A stretch of 64,000 nt of DNA from Triatoma infestans (Eukaryota > Arthropoda > Insecta > Hemiptera > Reduviidae): the NCBI GenBank assembly GCA_011037195.1, contig JAAEAF010004341.1:20727-84726 (forward strand), read 5' to 3'. The translations under genes were made by a program, and so were the position numbers. Of this stretch, positions 21,131 to 32,340 are shown piece by piece. Under the pieces are notes generated by a model. It was given only the letters and a program-made list of their open reading frames with translations, was not told where the DNA came from and did no database searches. Numbering within the stretch: the stretch's first letter is position 1; every line of letters starts with the position of its first letter.

Positions 21131-22639
21131 TTATAGGTCCAGATTCATTACATCTGAAATCACATTCACTAATTTATACGACCTCACGCCTGTATGTGTT
21201 CGCATATGACTTTTCAAATATCCAGACCGTGTAAAACTGAAAGTACATTCACTACATTTATATGGCTTTTCACCTGTATGTATTCGCATATGTCTTTTCA
21301 AATGTCCAGATTGTGTAAAACTGAAAGTACATTCACTACATTTATATGGCTTTTCACCTGTATGTGTTCGCATATGACTTTTCAAGTGTCCAGACTCTTT
21401 ACATCTGAAATCGCATTCACTACATTTATACGGCTTCTCACCTGTATGTATTCGCATATGTCTTAACAAAGTTGCGGATGCAGCACAACTAAAAACACAT
21501 TCACTACATATATACGGCTTCTCACCTGTATGTGTTCGCATATGGCTTTTCAAGTGTCCAAATTCTTTACATCTGAAATCACATTCACTACATTCATACG
21601 GCTTCTCACCTGTATGAATTCGCATATGTCTTTTGAAATTTCCAGATCCTGTACTACTGTAATCACATTCACTACATTTATAAGGCTTCTCGCGTGTATG
21701 TATTCGCATATGTCTTTTCAATTGTTCAGAGTGTGTAAAACTGAAAATACATTCACTACATTTATAAGGCTTCTCACCTTTATGACTTTGCATATGACTT
21801 TTGAAATTTTCAGATTCTGTACTACTGTAATCACATTCAGTACATTTATAAGGCTTCTCGCGTGTATGTATTCGAATATGTCTTTTCAATTGTTCAGATT
21901 GTCTACAACTGAAATCACATTCAGTACATTTATACGGCTTCTCACCAGTATGAATTCGCATATGTTTTTTGAAATTTCCAATAAGTGCACAACTGTATTC
22001 ACACTCACTACATTTATACGGCTTCTCACCTGTATGTATTCGCATATGTCTTATCAAAGTTGCGGATGCAGCACAACTAAAAACACATTCACTACATTTA
22101 TACGGCTTCTCGCCTGTATGTGTTCGCATATGACTTTTCAAGTGTCCAGATTCATTACATCTGAAATCACATTCACTACATTTATACGGCTTCTCACCTG
22201 TATGAATTCGCATATGTCTTTTGAAATTTGCAGATCCTGTACTACTGTAATCACATTCACTACATTTATAAGGTTTCTCGCGTGTATGTATTCGCATATG
22301 TCTTTTCAATTGTTCAGAGTGTGTAAAACTGAAAATACATTCACTACATTTATACAGCTTCTCACGTGTATGAATTCGCATATGCTTTTTGAAATTTCCA
22401 GATTCTGTACTACTGTAATCACATTCACTACATTTATAAGGCTTCTCGCGTGTATGCATTCGAATATGACTTTTCAAATGTTCAGATTGTCTACAACTGA
22501 AATCACATTCACTACATTTATACGGCTTCTCACCTGTATGAATTCGCATATGTTTTTTGAAATTTCCAATAAGTGCAGAACTGTATTCGCACTCACTACA
22601 TTTATACGGCTTCTCGCATGTATATATTTTCTTATGCAT
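21131..22639 (-). CDS. C2H2 zinc-finger array ZNF-2, 17 fingers, seven-finger duplication
   Basis: The longest ORF in the window (502 residues) contains 17 consecutive fingers, all with both Cys and both His, so each should bind zinc. Fingers 1-7 (residues about 12-207) and 8-14 (about 208-403) are a tandem copy of one another: helix series ALIGNF, RQSEHL, TESGNF, THSEQL, TGSANF, NESGHL, AASATL against ALIGNF, RQSEQL, TESENF, THSEQL, TGSGNF, KEFGHL, AASATL. Fingers 15-17 follow. The ORF starts in MHKKIYTCEKPYKC, inside a linker, and ends in a frameshift (loss of two bases in KCSEC) giving KLVNVISDVMNLDL. No effector domain is in frame. It is the best candidate here for a still-translated DNA-binding array, but no native start is connected to it. 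Confidence 0.8.
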   Translation of the reverse strand: MHKKIYTCEKPYKCSECEYSSALIGNFKKHMRIHTGEKPYKCSECDFSCRQSEHLKSHIRMHTREKPYKCSECDYSSTESGNFKKHMRIHTREKLYKCSECIFSFTHSEQLKRHMRIHTREKPYKCSECDYSSTGSANFKRHMRIHTGEKPYKCSECDFRCNESGHLKSHMRTHTGEKPYKCSECVFSCAASATLIRHMRIHTGEKPYKCSECEYSCALIGNFKKHMRIHTGEKPYKCTECDFSCRQSEQLKRHIRIHTREKPYKCTECDYSSTESENFKSHMQSHKGEKPYKCSECIFSFTHSEQLKRHMRIHTREKPYKCSECDYSSTGSGNFKRHMRIHTGEKPYECSECDFRCKEFGHLKSHMRTHTGEKPYICSECVFSCAASATLLRHMRIHTGEKPYKCSECDFRCKESGHLKSHMRTHTGEKPYKCSECTFSFTQSGHLKRHMRIHTGEKPYKCSECTFSFTRSGYLKSHMRTHTGVRSYKLVNVISDVMNLDL

Positions 22640-23049
22640 ATTATTAATTCCAGATTGCTAATCTGAAATCACGCTCACTACATTTCTATGGCTCCTCGTC
22701 AGTTTGAGTTATATATGAGTTTTCAAATGACTGGCTCTACTTGCTGTGGAGTACCACTCACTACTTGTATGGTTCTTCGCCACTATGTGTAGCAAATTAT
22801 ACTCTAAATTTTTTAATGTTCGCTTTTAATGCATTTGTTGCTTTCCGCCAAAATATGTTTGTGTATGTGCATTCAAAGGTATGTGTGCGATGGAGTACAT
22901 TCACATTCTAAACATTTATACTTCTCGCCAGTATACGTGTATTCAAATGTATTTTCGATACTACTTTCGTATGACTACTATCACCACTTTTGTACAGCTT
23001 CTCATCTCTGAATGGTATATAATACCACTTGTTGGTCATTTCTGACTGT
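22640..23049 (-). pseudogene. Degenerate 5' fingers and conserved N-terminus of unit 2
   Basis: From 23039 the minus strand reads MTNKWYYIPFRDEKLYKSGD, then runs into a single-base frameshift and then YTGEKYKCLECE, the start of a first finger. Further fingers are broken, including one with the shared TAG and C-to-R change (KCSERDF) at about 22680. The ATG lies in AGAAATGACC, a few bases after a candidate splice acceptor (GTGCAG, 23050-23055). I read it as the ancestral protein start, now separated from the ORF below. Confidence 0.6.
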
Positions 23050-23175
23050 CTGCACAATAGTTCAAATTTATTTTAGCAAAATTTATTATGAAGACTTTTT
23101 TCCTTTGTGTTCTTGGTGTTTTGTATTTTAGTAGTAATGTGTGTAAACTCATCAGTTTTGTCAGAATCGACTTAC

Positions 23176-23298
23176 AGTTGTTTTGTGATAAATCACCTTA
23201 ATATCGGTTTAAACTTCTTTCGAAAATATTTAAAATGCTTCAATATGCTTCAATGCCTGGCTGAAGAATATTCACACTTTGCCACACAAACGTAAAAT
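23176..23298 (-). other. Block P exon, copy in unit 2
   Basis: Candidate 5' non-coding exon. Acceptor TTGTTCCAG (CAG 23299-23301 on plus coordinates) and donor GTAAGT (23170-23175). With the acceptor at 23050 it would leave an intron of about 126 bp in front of the MTNKWYY start, a usual insect intron size. Confidence 0.55.
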
Positions 23299-23299
23299 C

Positions 23300-24290
23300 T
23301 GGAACAATTGAATAAAGTATGAATTTATTTAATATGTTAAATAATTTCTATTTAAGTTTATGAAATATGAATGAATTCACCTTTATATATACATTTAAAT
23401 CTGGCCTGCTAAAAATTTTCTGTATTTAATCAATTATTATTAATTGTATACAATTCAAAGTGTAAAACATCACCAACTTATAATATGGTGAGATCTATAT
23501 ATCTATAATATATATATATATTATAGAGAGTTAAGATACAATGAGTTGGATTATCCCATTTCTCTTAGATCTGGGTAAATTTCGATATCAGCGAAATACT
23601 TAATATCTTTTACCACCTTCTGTTCAATTCTGCTGCCTAAACTGCCAATTCGTTGCTGTGAGTTTTCTTTGGTCTCAAATGGAATACACATCAAAATAGA
23701 ATATCCATGCATAACTTAAAAAAAAACTTTATATTCCAGTAATATTCCCTTACCTAACGAACTACTATAACCTTCCTCTTCCAAAACTAAAAGTAATGTG
23801 TACACGAGCTTCCAACTTATAATAATGATTAATTTGTAATAGGCTGTTTTTCTTCACAGAAATACCAATCTTTTGGCCTTCATTTTTGGTTATTATTTTA
23901 TTTTGTTTGTATACTAAATCTCTACTTTTCGGTGTCTAATTATGCCATTTTCAAGAGTTGGCATGATTCATGAAAAAAGCTGTCTTCAGTACAAAAATAA
24001 CCATATAATTTCAATCAAATTGCATCTAAATTCTTAAATTAAAAAAAAGTAACCCAGCATATGGATCTTATATTTAAAAATTACAGTTTAATCACTAAAA
24101 ACTTGCTAATTTAAAATAATTAGTCATCACTCTCGTATTCTTTTATACTAAAGGATTGAGTTATACTCCAAAAAATTTGACAAAATCAAATATTAATGAG
24201 AAAAAAAATTTAAAAAAACTACTTAACGAGAGTTAAAAGATTTACAAATCTCTCTCTCTCTCTATATATAAACTAATATATTACAAACTA
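23300..24290. other. Flank of unit 2 with CGACGTTTCGG-type module
   Basis: A+T-rich 5' flank. At 23925-23975 lies a module CTCTACTTTTCGGTGTCTAA...CCATTTTCAAGAGTTGGCATGATT, related to 45680-45730 and 53281-53330. An inverted counterpart occurs at 27525-27580. A (CT)n/(AT)n run lies at 24250-24270; it is the empty site of the palindromic element found in units 3 and 4. No gene. Confidence 0.55.
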
Positions 24291-24549
24291 ATGTGTACGA
24301 ATAAAAAAGAAATGTATATTAAACATGTGATTGATAAAATACGAGAAACTAGATACTTAAAACAATTTTGGAATTCCATAAAAATATTAAAAACCAAAAT
24401 TTTATCTGTAACGCTAATTTGGACCTTAATTATTTTACAAAGTTTTTTTAAAAATTATATAATGTTATTTTTGAGGTTTCTTGCATTATGCTGCACCTTT
24501 TGCTCATAGTCCTATTTAGGCCGAACTGCAGTCTGTACTAGTCTGTACG
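24291..24549 (+). mobile_element. Non-LTR element fragment, linker before RT
   Basis: It reads NKKEMYIKHVIDKIRETR...FWNSIKILK, the region between endonuclease and RT of a CR1/RTE-like element. Homologous copies are at 48060-48990 and 53624-54330, where RT follows. In this unit the element is cut at about 24545 (CTGTACTAG) by a LOA insertion. One frame is fairly open, but it is only a fragment. Confidence 0.65.
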
Positions 24550-27510
24550 AGCCTAACCCAGCTCTGGTCAATCGGCCAGCGTAAAGAATGGATGGGTGAG
24601 CCTTTGCTCACAATCCCTGGGCGCTGTATCTCTAGGATAGCTCTGGCGCTTTTTCAAAGCGTCACAAATTGTGAGGCTCCGTGGAGGGTGGAGAGCTCTG
24701 GAGATGAATTTTGAATTTCATTTATTATATGTTTTTAAGATTAAATTCGTCAACCGGGGGCCCCTGGGGATTGATCCAATCACTATGGCTACCTATAGGA
24801 ACCTCAGAAGAGCGGATTGGAATTCTTATACTAGACTTCTAGGACATAGAATGATTTTCCAGTCAAGTGCTCTTGGTGATATTACTGAATTGGAAAGAGA
24901 GGCTAGTATTCTACATGAAACATTAAGTCTTCATTCGAAGAGACCTGTCCCCCCATGTTGGTTAGTGGTAATAAAAACCCCTGGTGATCATCTTCGTTAG
25001 AAAAGCTAAGAAGACAAGTTAGGGGCTCTTATAGGAAGGCTGTCCTAACCGATTCTTCGGAATCATGGGCTAGTTAGAATAGTCTTAAAAAAACATATAA
25101 ATACGCTTTAGGAAAGCTAAAAGAAACTCTTGGAGATCGTTTTGCGAGGACTTAAATTCGACTCAAGAGATATCTAGGCAGATACGGATTCTTGGTAAGG
25201 ATAAGGATTGTCAGTACTGCTTCGCCTGCTGTTAGTGGAAGGAAGCTAGAACCTAGTGACCTGGCTACAGTGGACGAGGTAGTAACATGGATAGAGTTGT
25301 TTGGGCAGTGCAAAGTCTCTCACCATTTAAGTCTCCTGGTCCTGATGGAGTTTATCCCTGTCAGCTATAAAATGGTGGAGATGTACCGATGAAGGTGTTG
25401 ATAAGGATTTTTAAAGGTTGTTTAATGTTTGGTTATATGCTAACATTTTGGAGGGAAGTTAGGGTGGCCTTTATTCCTAAACCAGGAAGAAGTGACTATT
25501 CTGACCCTAAAGCATTTAGACCTATAAGTCTTATGTCTTTCCTTCTAAAAACTTTGGAAAGATTGGTGGATAGCTATATTACTGATGGTCCTTTGAACAG
25601 TAGGAAAATCGACAGAGACTGCTTTGCATTGTCTGGTCGGTAGGATAGAATCTGCTCTAGAGACAAAGGAGGAGGCTTTAGGGTGCTTCTTTGATGTTGA
25701 AGGGGCATTTGACAGAGTATCGTTTGATGCACTTGAAGTTCCTAGGTCGAAAAAGGTATACAACCAGTTTTAATAAACTGGATAGGTATTTATTTAAAGA
25801 GTAAAGTTATACAGGCTTCTATAGGTATGCGCACTGTGGTTGTGGGAGCGGAGAGAGGGTGACCTCAAGGTGGTTGTCTTTCACCAAAGGTGTGCTGTCA
25901 TGGGTGAACTGTTAATCAGGATGAATTCTATGTACAGGCATATGCCGATGATGGTGTTATTTTATTGATGGGGCGATCTCTGACTATAATCTCAGATTAA
26001 AGCAAAATGCCCTCAACCTGTATATGACTGGACTCAGGATAAGGGTCTTTCAATTAATCGCAGCAAGACCCAGGTGATTTTATTTACTAATAGGGGGAAG
26101 ATCGTAGGATTATTTGTAGGTCGTCCCAAGTAGGACCGTAGGTTATTAGGAACTTCTGTTCAGATTTGCAGATCGGTGAAGTTTCATGGGGTGGTTCTTG
26201 ACAGTAAATTAAAGTGGTCGGAACTGTTAAGGCACAGCATTAAAAGGCAATTATTTTCTTCTGGCAATGTCGAAGAATTGTAGGTAAAAACTGGGGGATT
26301 ACTCCCAAGATGATGTTTTGGATTTATGGTATGGTTATTAAACCTAGGTTGTTGTATGTGGCTGTGGTGTGATGACGTCGCATTGAGATAAGATCCGCTA
26401 GACTGCTGCTTGAGGATATTCAACGCTTGGCTTGTCTGGCGGTAACCGGTGCGATGCGGACCACGCCTAAAGCTGCAATGGAGACTTTATTAGGAATTCC
26501 GTCGCTCTTGCAGAGGGGAAAAATATGGCAATGAAAGCCTGTTATAGAATTAAACAGACAGGTTTTTAGCAGGGTAAGTGATACGGTCATTCTACCATTC
26601 ATCGCGAGATGCTTTTGAAGGTTCCTGTTACAGATTTTCCCAAGACTTTTGTTTTCGAGCATTCCTATGTGTCAGGTTACCCTCTAGGAAAGATTGGGTT
26701 CGTCTGGCGTGATACCTAATTATTGCTTCCGCTGTTATACGGACGGTTCCAGAATGGATGGTAGGTCCGGAGCTGCGGTCTATTTTGAGACAGGAGATCA
26801 TTTGGGAGTATCTCTATGTGAATGGACCATGGTCTTCCAAACTGAGGTTTATGCTATTCTTTGTTGTGTCCCGGATAATAGAGTACGTAACGCTAACTTT
26901 AAAGGTGTTTGTATCTGCTCGGATAGCCAGGCTGCGCTGAAGGCGATGAGTACAGTGTCTTCACTTCCAGGTTGATGTTAGAATGTTCTAAAAGACTGCA
27001 ATAGCTTTCTTCTCTGAAGGATGTGCTTCTAGGTGATTAAGTTTGCCAAATTAGGCGTCTCTCTTCCTTGCATTAGTCCTAGCCTGCTGTTGGCGTGTTT
27101 TCTGGCACATATCTGTTAGGCTTCCAGACATGGACAGCTTCACAGCATCATAATTATAATTCATTATAGCATATAATTCCTCTATATGCCGGATCCATTT
27201 TGTAGAGTCTGTGAGACAGAGAAGGAAACAAGCATCCATCTTATGACTGATTGTCTGGGTTGTGAGGAAATTAGGTTCAGGACCTTTGGTCGGAATAGAA
27301 TGTCTGTGGAAGAGCTTATGCTATTTCCTCTTAAGGTTATTGTCTGAATTATTCGGACTGCGGTTAATCAGGTCGATTAGAACCGGGTCTAGATTTTTGT
27401 TCTATACCCGATTTGTTTTTGTTTTTCTTGGGGTAGCTATATAGGCCCAATGAAGCATTGGGTAGCGTAGGGTTTCCCTCCCCACAGACAAATAATAATA
27501 ATAATAATAT
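24550..27510 (+). mobile_element. LOA-like element, 5'-truncated, RT and RNase H
   Basis: The order of parts fits ORF2 of the LOA clade: linker YRNLRRADWNSYTRLL (24790), RT with SPGPDGVYP (25340), FIPKPGRSDYSDPKAFRPISLMSFLLKTLERLVD (25389-25643), PQGGCLSP (25870) and an intact YADD (25941-25952), then RLLLEDIQRLACLAVTGAMR, RNase H YTDGSRMDGRSGAAVYFE (26736 onward), SDSQAALKA, and a cysteine-rich end (FCRVCETEK). Stops and frameshifts are scattered, so it is inactive. The 3' end is CCCCACAGACAAATAATAATAA (27478-27499), with the short repeat expected of this group. It truncates the CR1/RTE-like fragment. Confidence 0.88.
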
Positions 27511-28093
27511 TATGTATGAATCATGAAACTCTTAAAAATGGTGTAACTAGACCTCGAAACTCGAGATTTATCATAAAAAGAAAATAAACTAATAAAAAAA
27601 TTTAGGCGTTTCTGTGAAGTATAAAAACGTAATAAGGTTCTTCTATCCAAGAATACGAATATTCAATTCATTGCAGAATTAGATTAGATTGGATTGAAAA
27701 CTGGGAAAGCAAAGCCCCATTACACTGCGAGCTGCATTGAGGTTCCACATAATCAGGCATACCAAAACTGAAACTGGAGCTTGCGGGTTCGGGAGAGTGC
27801 AGAAAAGAATCCGAAGAATTTTTTACCGGTTTTGGGCAGTCCTACTTGTTACGACAATATCATTTTAGCAATCACTTATTACTTACAATATCTTTGTGAT
27901 TTACAACATTGTGATTTTATCAAGCAGCAGCAAGCATCCCATTAACAAGAAGTTCGCCTTGAGTTAACATTTGAATAAGTATTTAATTTTTGTATGCCTG
28001 CCATTAATATTTCCAGTATTACAACACTGTAATAATATACTAAACACTTTTGGAACCATAGTTTTTTTGATGAAACAATATTTATTAGAACAA
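27511..28093. repeat. Inverted module and blocks Q/R
   Basis: From 27525 a segment with ATGAATCATG...CCTCGAAACTCGAGATTTA parallels 54335-54420 and is inverted relative to the modules at 23925, 45680 and 53281. Then host sequence continues (GCAGAATTAGATTAGATTGGATTG, shared with 54502). At 27949-27970 is the empty site for the hAT-like element. No gene. Confidence 0.6.
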
Positions 28094-28326
28094 TACTAAG
28101 CCAGTTGGGGGCGGGTGTTGGTGTACTGGTTATGAGCATGGGCTAGTAACAGGGAGATCACTAGTTCGAGCCCGCGTACAATTGTTAAATTTTATATTGG
28201 TTTCAAAAATGTTATTATTAAAGTATCTGCTTCCGGCCCCCTTCCACGACACCAAATTTGGTAGTTGGACGTTACGCCCGCTTGAAAAAATAGGGATTAC
28301 TTTACTTTTACTTTACTATACCAGTT
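28094..28326 (+). repeat. tRNA-derived SINE family B with target duplication
   Basis: An A-box-like TACTGGTTATGAGCATGGG (about 28124-28142) and a B-box-like AGTTCGAGCCC (about 28163-28173) are at tRNA spacing, followed by an unrelated body ending in TTACTTTTACTTTAC repeats. The flanks TACTAAGCCAGTT (28094-28106) and TACTATACCAGTT (28314-28326) form a 13-bp target duplication with two mismatches. The empty site in paralogous block R is at about 62726 (ACTAAACCAGTTAATC). This is a different family from SINE A. Confidence 0.82.
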
Positions 28327-29344
28327 TTTCTTTCTTAATGCAAGGGGGTATTTTGAATTGAATTTCACATGATTTCATTTTAGTGTGTATTTCTTTGTTT
28401 TCCCATATAAGAGTTAATTTTTATTAACTACAAGATAACCGCACCGAAACGATCTAGCTTGGTGATCATATGTTCAGAACAAACCAGTTAAATAAATTTA
28501 GCAATGAAGTAAAGTGTTACTTCCGGTTAACGGATTTGATCAAAACCACATAATGGGTATAACAAACACAATGGCTGGCTCCGATGCTAGCATTAAAACC
28601 TAAATACCAAGTTTGAACTTTCTGTAATTTACTTTCTCTTTCTCCTAGTAAGGAGTTAGGTTCGTGACAAATTCTCTAAATTGTGTTTTCACGGGAAATA
28701 TATGTTCTCAAGTTTCCTGAGTACGAAAAAATGTTTTTAGGGAATTTACTGCGTGAGACTGAGAGATAGTTCGAACAAAGTATCTATAAAACGGGATTCC
28801 GCAGACATGGCACACATGGTATACCTTTTGTAGCGCCGCAAAACATATTACCAGCGTGCGACTATAGTGAATATTTCTTCAGGTTCCAGCGATTGTCGCA
28901 AAAATGGCCCTTACGATTTTAAATATACAAATATCTAATACTTTTATTTTTCACATTTCCCCAGGAAAATTGATTTTTTTGGGAACCTGGGAAAAATATC
29001 ATTTCTGTAAAGTGCCTCATTAGTAGAATGTGTATTTCTATCATCTAAATAATATTAATATATATTAGAAGTATTGGTAGATTTTCAAATTTGAAGAAAA
29101 TCGGCCAACTGTAAGTGCGATTTTAGTATCTCATTATTATAAAGTAAACAATTGATCTTAAATAATTCTGTAAAAAATGTTAAGTAAAATTCAATTTGCT
29201 ATATCAGGAGGTGTATATTATTTGCGCTTATTTTGTTGATAATCAGATAATAATTCATTGTATGCTTGGGTTGGAACTAGTCCTGTACTAATCCTGATAT
29301 TTATGTTAGGATATTATCTTGGAAGTTGAAGAAATTATAAAGTG
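28327..29344. repeat. Block R, copy 2
   Basis: Same sequence order as 16100-17000 and 35760-36690: TTGAATTTCACATGATTT, ACTTTCTCTTTCTCCTAGTA (28632), a terminal part with TGCTATATCAGGAGG, then TATTTGCGCTTATTTTG. Local deletions and substitutions are plain. No gene is visible. Confidence 0.65.
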
Positions 29345-29556
29345 ATTATACAATATTATCTTCCAAACTAAATTAAGAACTCCAGATGGCCGATATTCCG
29401 AGTATCAAGAAATTTTGTAAACCGGAAGTGCGCTTTAACTGAACATGTTTTTTTCGTTTTCGACGAATTTCATTAACTTTGGTACACTAACGTTAAAATT
29501 TGTCAATTATAATTTTGAGAACTGAAGTAAGAGAAAGTTGTGTGAGTGTTTCACAT
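29345..29556. mobile_element. Helentron-like element, right part only
   Basis: The last 200 bp match the end of 36698-37340: TTTTCGACGAATTTCATTAA, the inverted subterminal repeat GAAGTAAGAGAAAGT (29524-29538) and the hairpin GTGTGA...TCACAT followed by CAGA and T residues. The left part is missing. It abuts block P copy 4. Confidence 0.7.
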
Positions 29557-29638
29557 CAGAATTTTTCCTTTGTGTTTTTAGTGTTTTGTATTATAGTAAT
29601 GATGTGTATACTCATCAGTTTTAAAAGAATCTACATAC

Positions 29639-29750
29639 AATTGTTTTGTGCTAAATCAACTTAGTATCAGTTGGAACTTCTTTCTAAAATATTTAAAATG
29701 CTTCAATATTTATGCCTGGCTGAAGAATATTCGCCAAAGAAACGTGAAAC
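29639..29750 (-). other. Block P exon, copy without fingers
   Basis: Acceptor-like TTGTTCCAG (CAG at 29751-29753) and a weakened donor GTATGT (29633-29638). Finger sequence, expected on the plus-strand left, is replaced by the Helentron-like piece. It therefore belongs to a unit that has lost its fingers. Confidence 0.5.
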
Positions 29751-29753
29751 CTG

Positions 29754-31640
29754 GAACAACAAATTATTGTAGTGATGTTATGTAATTTAATATTTTAAAT
29801 AATTCACAGTTTAGTTTATGAGATACGAATTAATTTACCTACAAATATATATGTTATATCAGTATTGTTCAAAATGTTCTCTATTATTATTATTACTTTA
29901 AGTAACCAAAGCTATACAACTTCACCCACGTACAATATGCTGATATCTAAACGAACAATATATGTGGTGCATTATCACATCTTGCTCAAGTAACTGCCAC
30001 ATGTTTTACCATCACTTGTCACCTAAAAATAGAAAATTTTTTACCTTATCATTATTTAAATTAATCTGTATTTTATACATGGGTATTTTTAAGGATCCAA
30101 TCCTTGCAGCCATAGAATCCATTGGAAAATCACTAATGCTCCATTTTTCGTCCGGAACCTCACTATCCATAGTGACTTGGATAGCCACCTTAGACCCAGG
30201 AAAATTTCGTTAGCACAGATTCAATCTTTCAATCTTCTAATAGAACAACTTCCCTGTCCCACAATCCGCATTCGCTTGAAATTCAAGCATTTACGGATAC
30301 TATACCGAAGTTTAACGAAAATCCCAATTATCTCATTTCAAGAAGAAAAAAATCACTACCCTCATAAATACTTGTAAACTACAAGTTAAGGATATTGTAA
30401 AAGATCTATCCTGTATTAATTTTTAAGAAAAATTAATAGATAATGACACGTTAGTTTGCAAGGACAATTAAAAGAAAAAATGCATTAAGTATAAATCATT
30501 TTACTCTAAACCAGCGGCTAAAAATTTTAAAATTCAGTAGACACAAATTGGGGAATATTCAATTTCTATGGATTTGCATATTAATCGTTTGGAATTAATA
30601 TTTTTGAGATCATTCAAAAACCGGCTGATTAAATAAAAATTACTTTACATTATTTTCGCTCTAAGCTGACGACGTTAACTCTTAAGCATCATAAAAGTGT
30701 GCCTACAAAGTTCGCATCAAAATGAAAAAGGAAAATCGAATAAGGTAAAAAAAAGCATATACTTGCTACTAAATACCATTTTATATATACCGCATTTGAC
30801 ATAAGATTACAGAAAAATCCATCAACCAGAAATGAGTTTTCATTCATTTTTTTTTACCAGTTTCCCGCGATTGTCTCAAAAATGGCCCTAACGATTTTAA
30901 ATACAATTTACTTTAATTTGTAACATATTACCTGTTTTGGGATATAAAAAATAAATACACAGTTATATAGTAATCAGATCTTTTTGTTTACACTTCTTTT
31001 ATTGTCAACCATACACTACCTTACTGCTATCATAACCTCCTCTTTTTACTTATTCCATCGAATACATAATCGATAGTCTAGCATACATAATCGATATTCT
31101 CTCATTCATATAACATTCCCAGGAAAATTGATTTTTTGGGGGTTCTGGGAGTATATTAGCAACTAATCTGTAGAGTACCTCATTAGTAGAATGTATATTT
31201 CTACCATTGATTTTGGTAATTCTGTAAAAAATGTTATATAAAGTACCGTTTGTTATGTCAGGAAATTTGCTTGTATATATTTGAGCTTCATGGTTTTAAT
31301 AATCAGATAATAATTCATTATATGCTCGGATCAGTAGTAGTCCTGTTCTAATCTTGACCATCTCATATAATATTTATGTAGGACGAATATTTTGCTATTT
31401 ATATTGAGTGTATTAAATAAAGTTATTATAAAATTAAGGAAATATTAGGCTATTTATACATATATGTGAAAGAAATAATATATAATCTAAAGAAAATATG
31501 ATATTTCAACAAAATTTGTGGTATTCAAGAATGAGATCAATAATCAAAATAAAAAATCAACATAAGTATCAAATAAATACATTTACTAAAATATCAATTA
31601 AGCAGCTAATAACATTATCTCACAATGGTTGCTATTTAAA
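29754..31640. repeat. Block Q copy 2 and partial block R
   Basis: From 29960 this parallels 9770-10200 and 57296-57760. The frame 29962-30213 reads SIGKSLMLHFSSGTSLSIVTWIATLDPGKFR, conserved in wording with the other two copies, and the 57-kb copy continues into YRRFHSYAAAHFNPLIEQL. I cannot assign it to a family. From 31130 a short piece of block R with AAAATTGATTTTTTGGGGGT follows. No RNA gene. Confidence 0.5.
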
Positions 31641-32340
31641 GTACAAGATCAGTAGTTCCAACTCCAGTTAAACATCGGATTTAAATATGTTTATAAAATT
31701 GACCACATTAGTTTACAGAAGTGGCTATAGTTAGTAGACGAGGCTTAATTTTTCCTTCAATTGTAACCAAACCAAAATGTCTAAACATGTTGATTTTTTA
31801 TCTACAACATGGTGTACGTCAAATTTTGAGGAATCAAGTCGTTGCCCAAATAAACAATTATGACCAAGTACTATGAAAGGCGGTAGAAAATGATGAAGGA
31901 AAAACTGTTTAATATAGGATACTATCTAAGCAGAACAAGGTTGCCTTTGTTCAGGTAAAGGAAAGAAAAAGCAAAATGTAAAAATGATAAACGATATTTG
32001 GGAACAAAACAAGGCCTCAAATTTGGCACGGGGCACCCAGGTAGGAGCCAATTGTGGGCATGGAACGAAAAACTAAGCACCGTCCACTACCAACAGACAA
32101 GAGAGCAAAGTAAGTGCTCCCATCCACGTCCTATTCGTTTCTTTCTGAATGCTCCATTCAAATTCATACAAGGTGACACGACCCTGAAGAAGCTGATTGT
32201 AATATGGACGAAGAATCGCATTACAGGAAGCAGTTGTTGACACGGTCTCACACCGAGTGAGTTGAGGAACTTGAGTGTTGTTTTGTAATTATTTAAGTAA
32301 AACTGTATTCGCACTACTAAATTTATATGTTTTTTTTTTA
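31640..32340. repeat. Block S copy with terminal finger scrap
   Basis: It closely follows copy 1 (390-1190), including GGGCATGGAACGAAAAACTAAGCACC and GAGTTGAGGAACTTGAGTGTTG. At 32290-32335 it breaks into a zinc-finger scrap (GTATTCGCACTACTAAATTTATATG), and immediately after that an I-like element begins. It marks the former position of another finger array. Confidence 0.7.
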
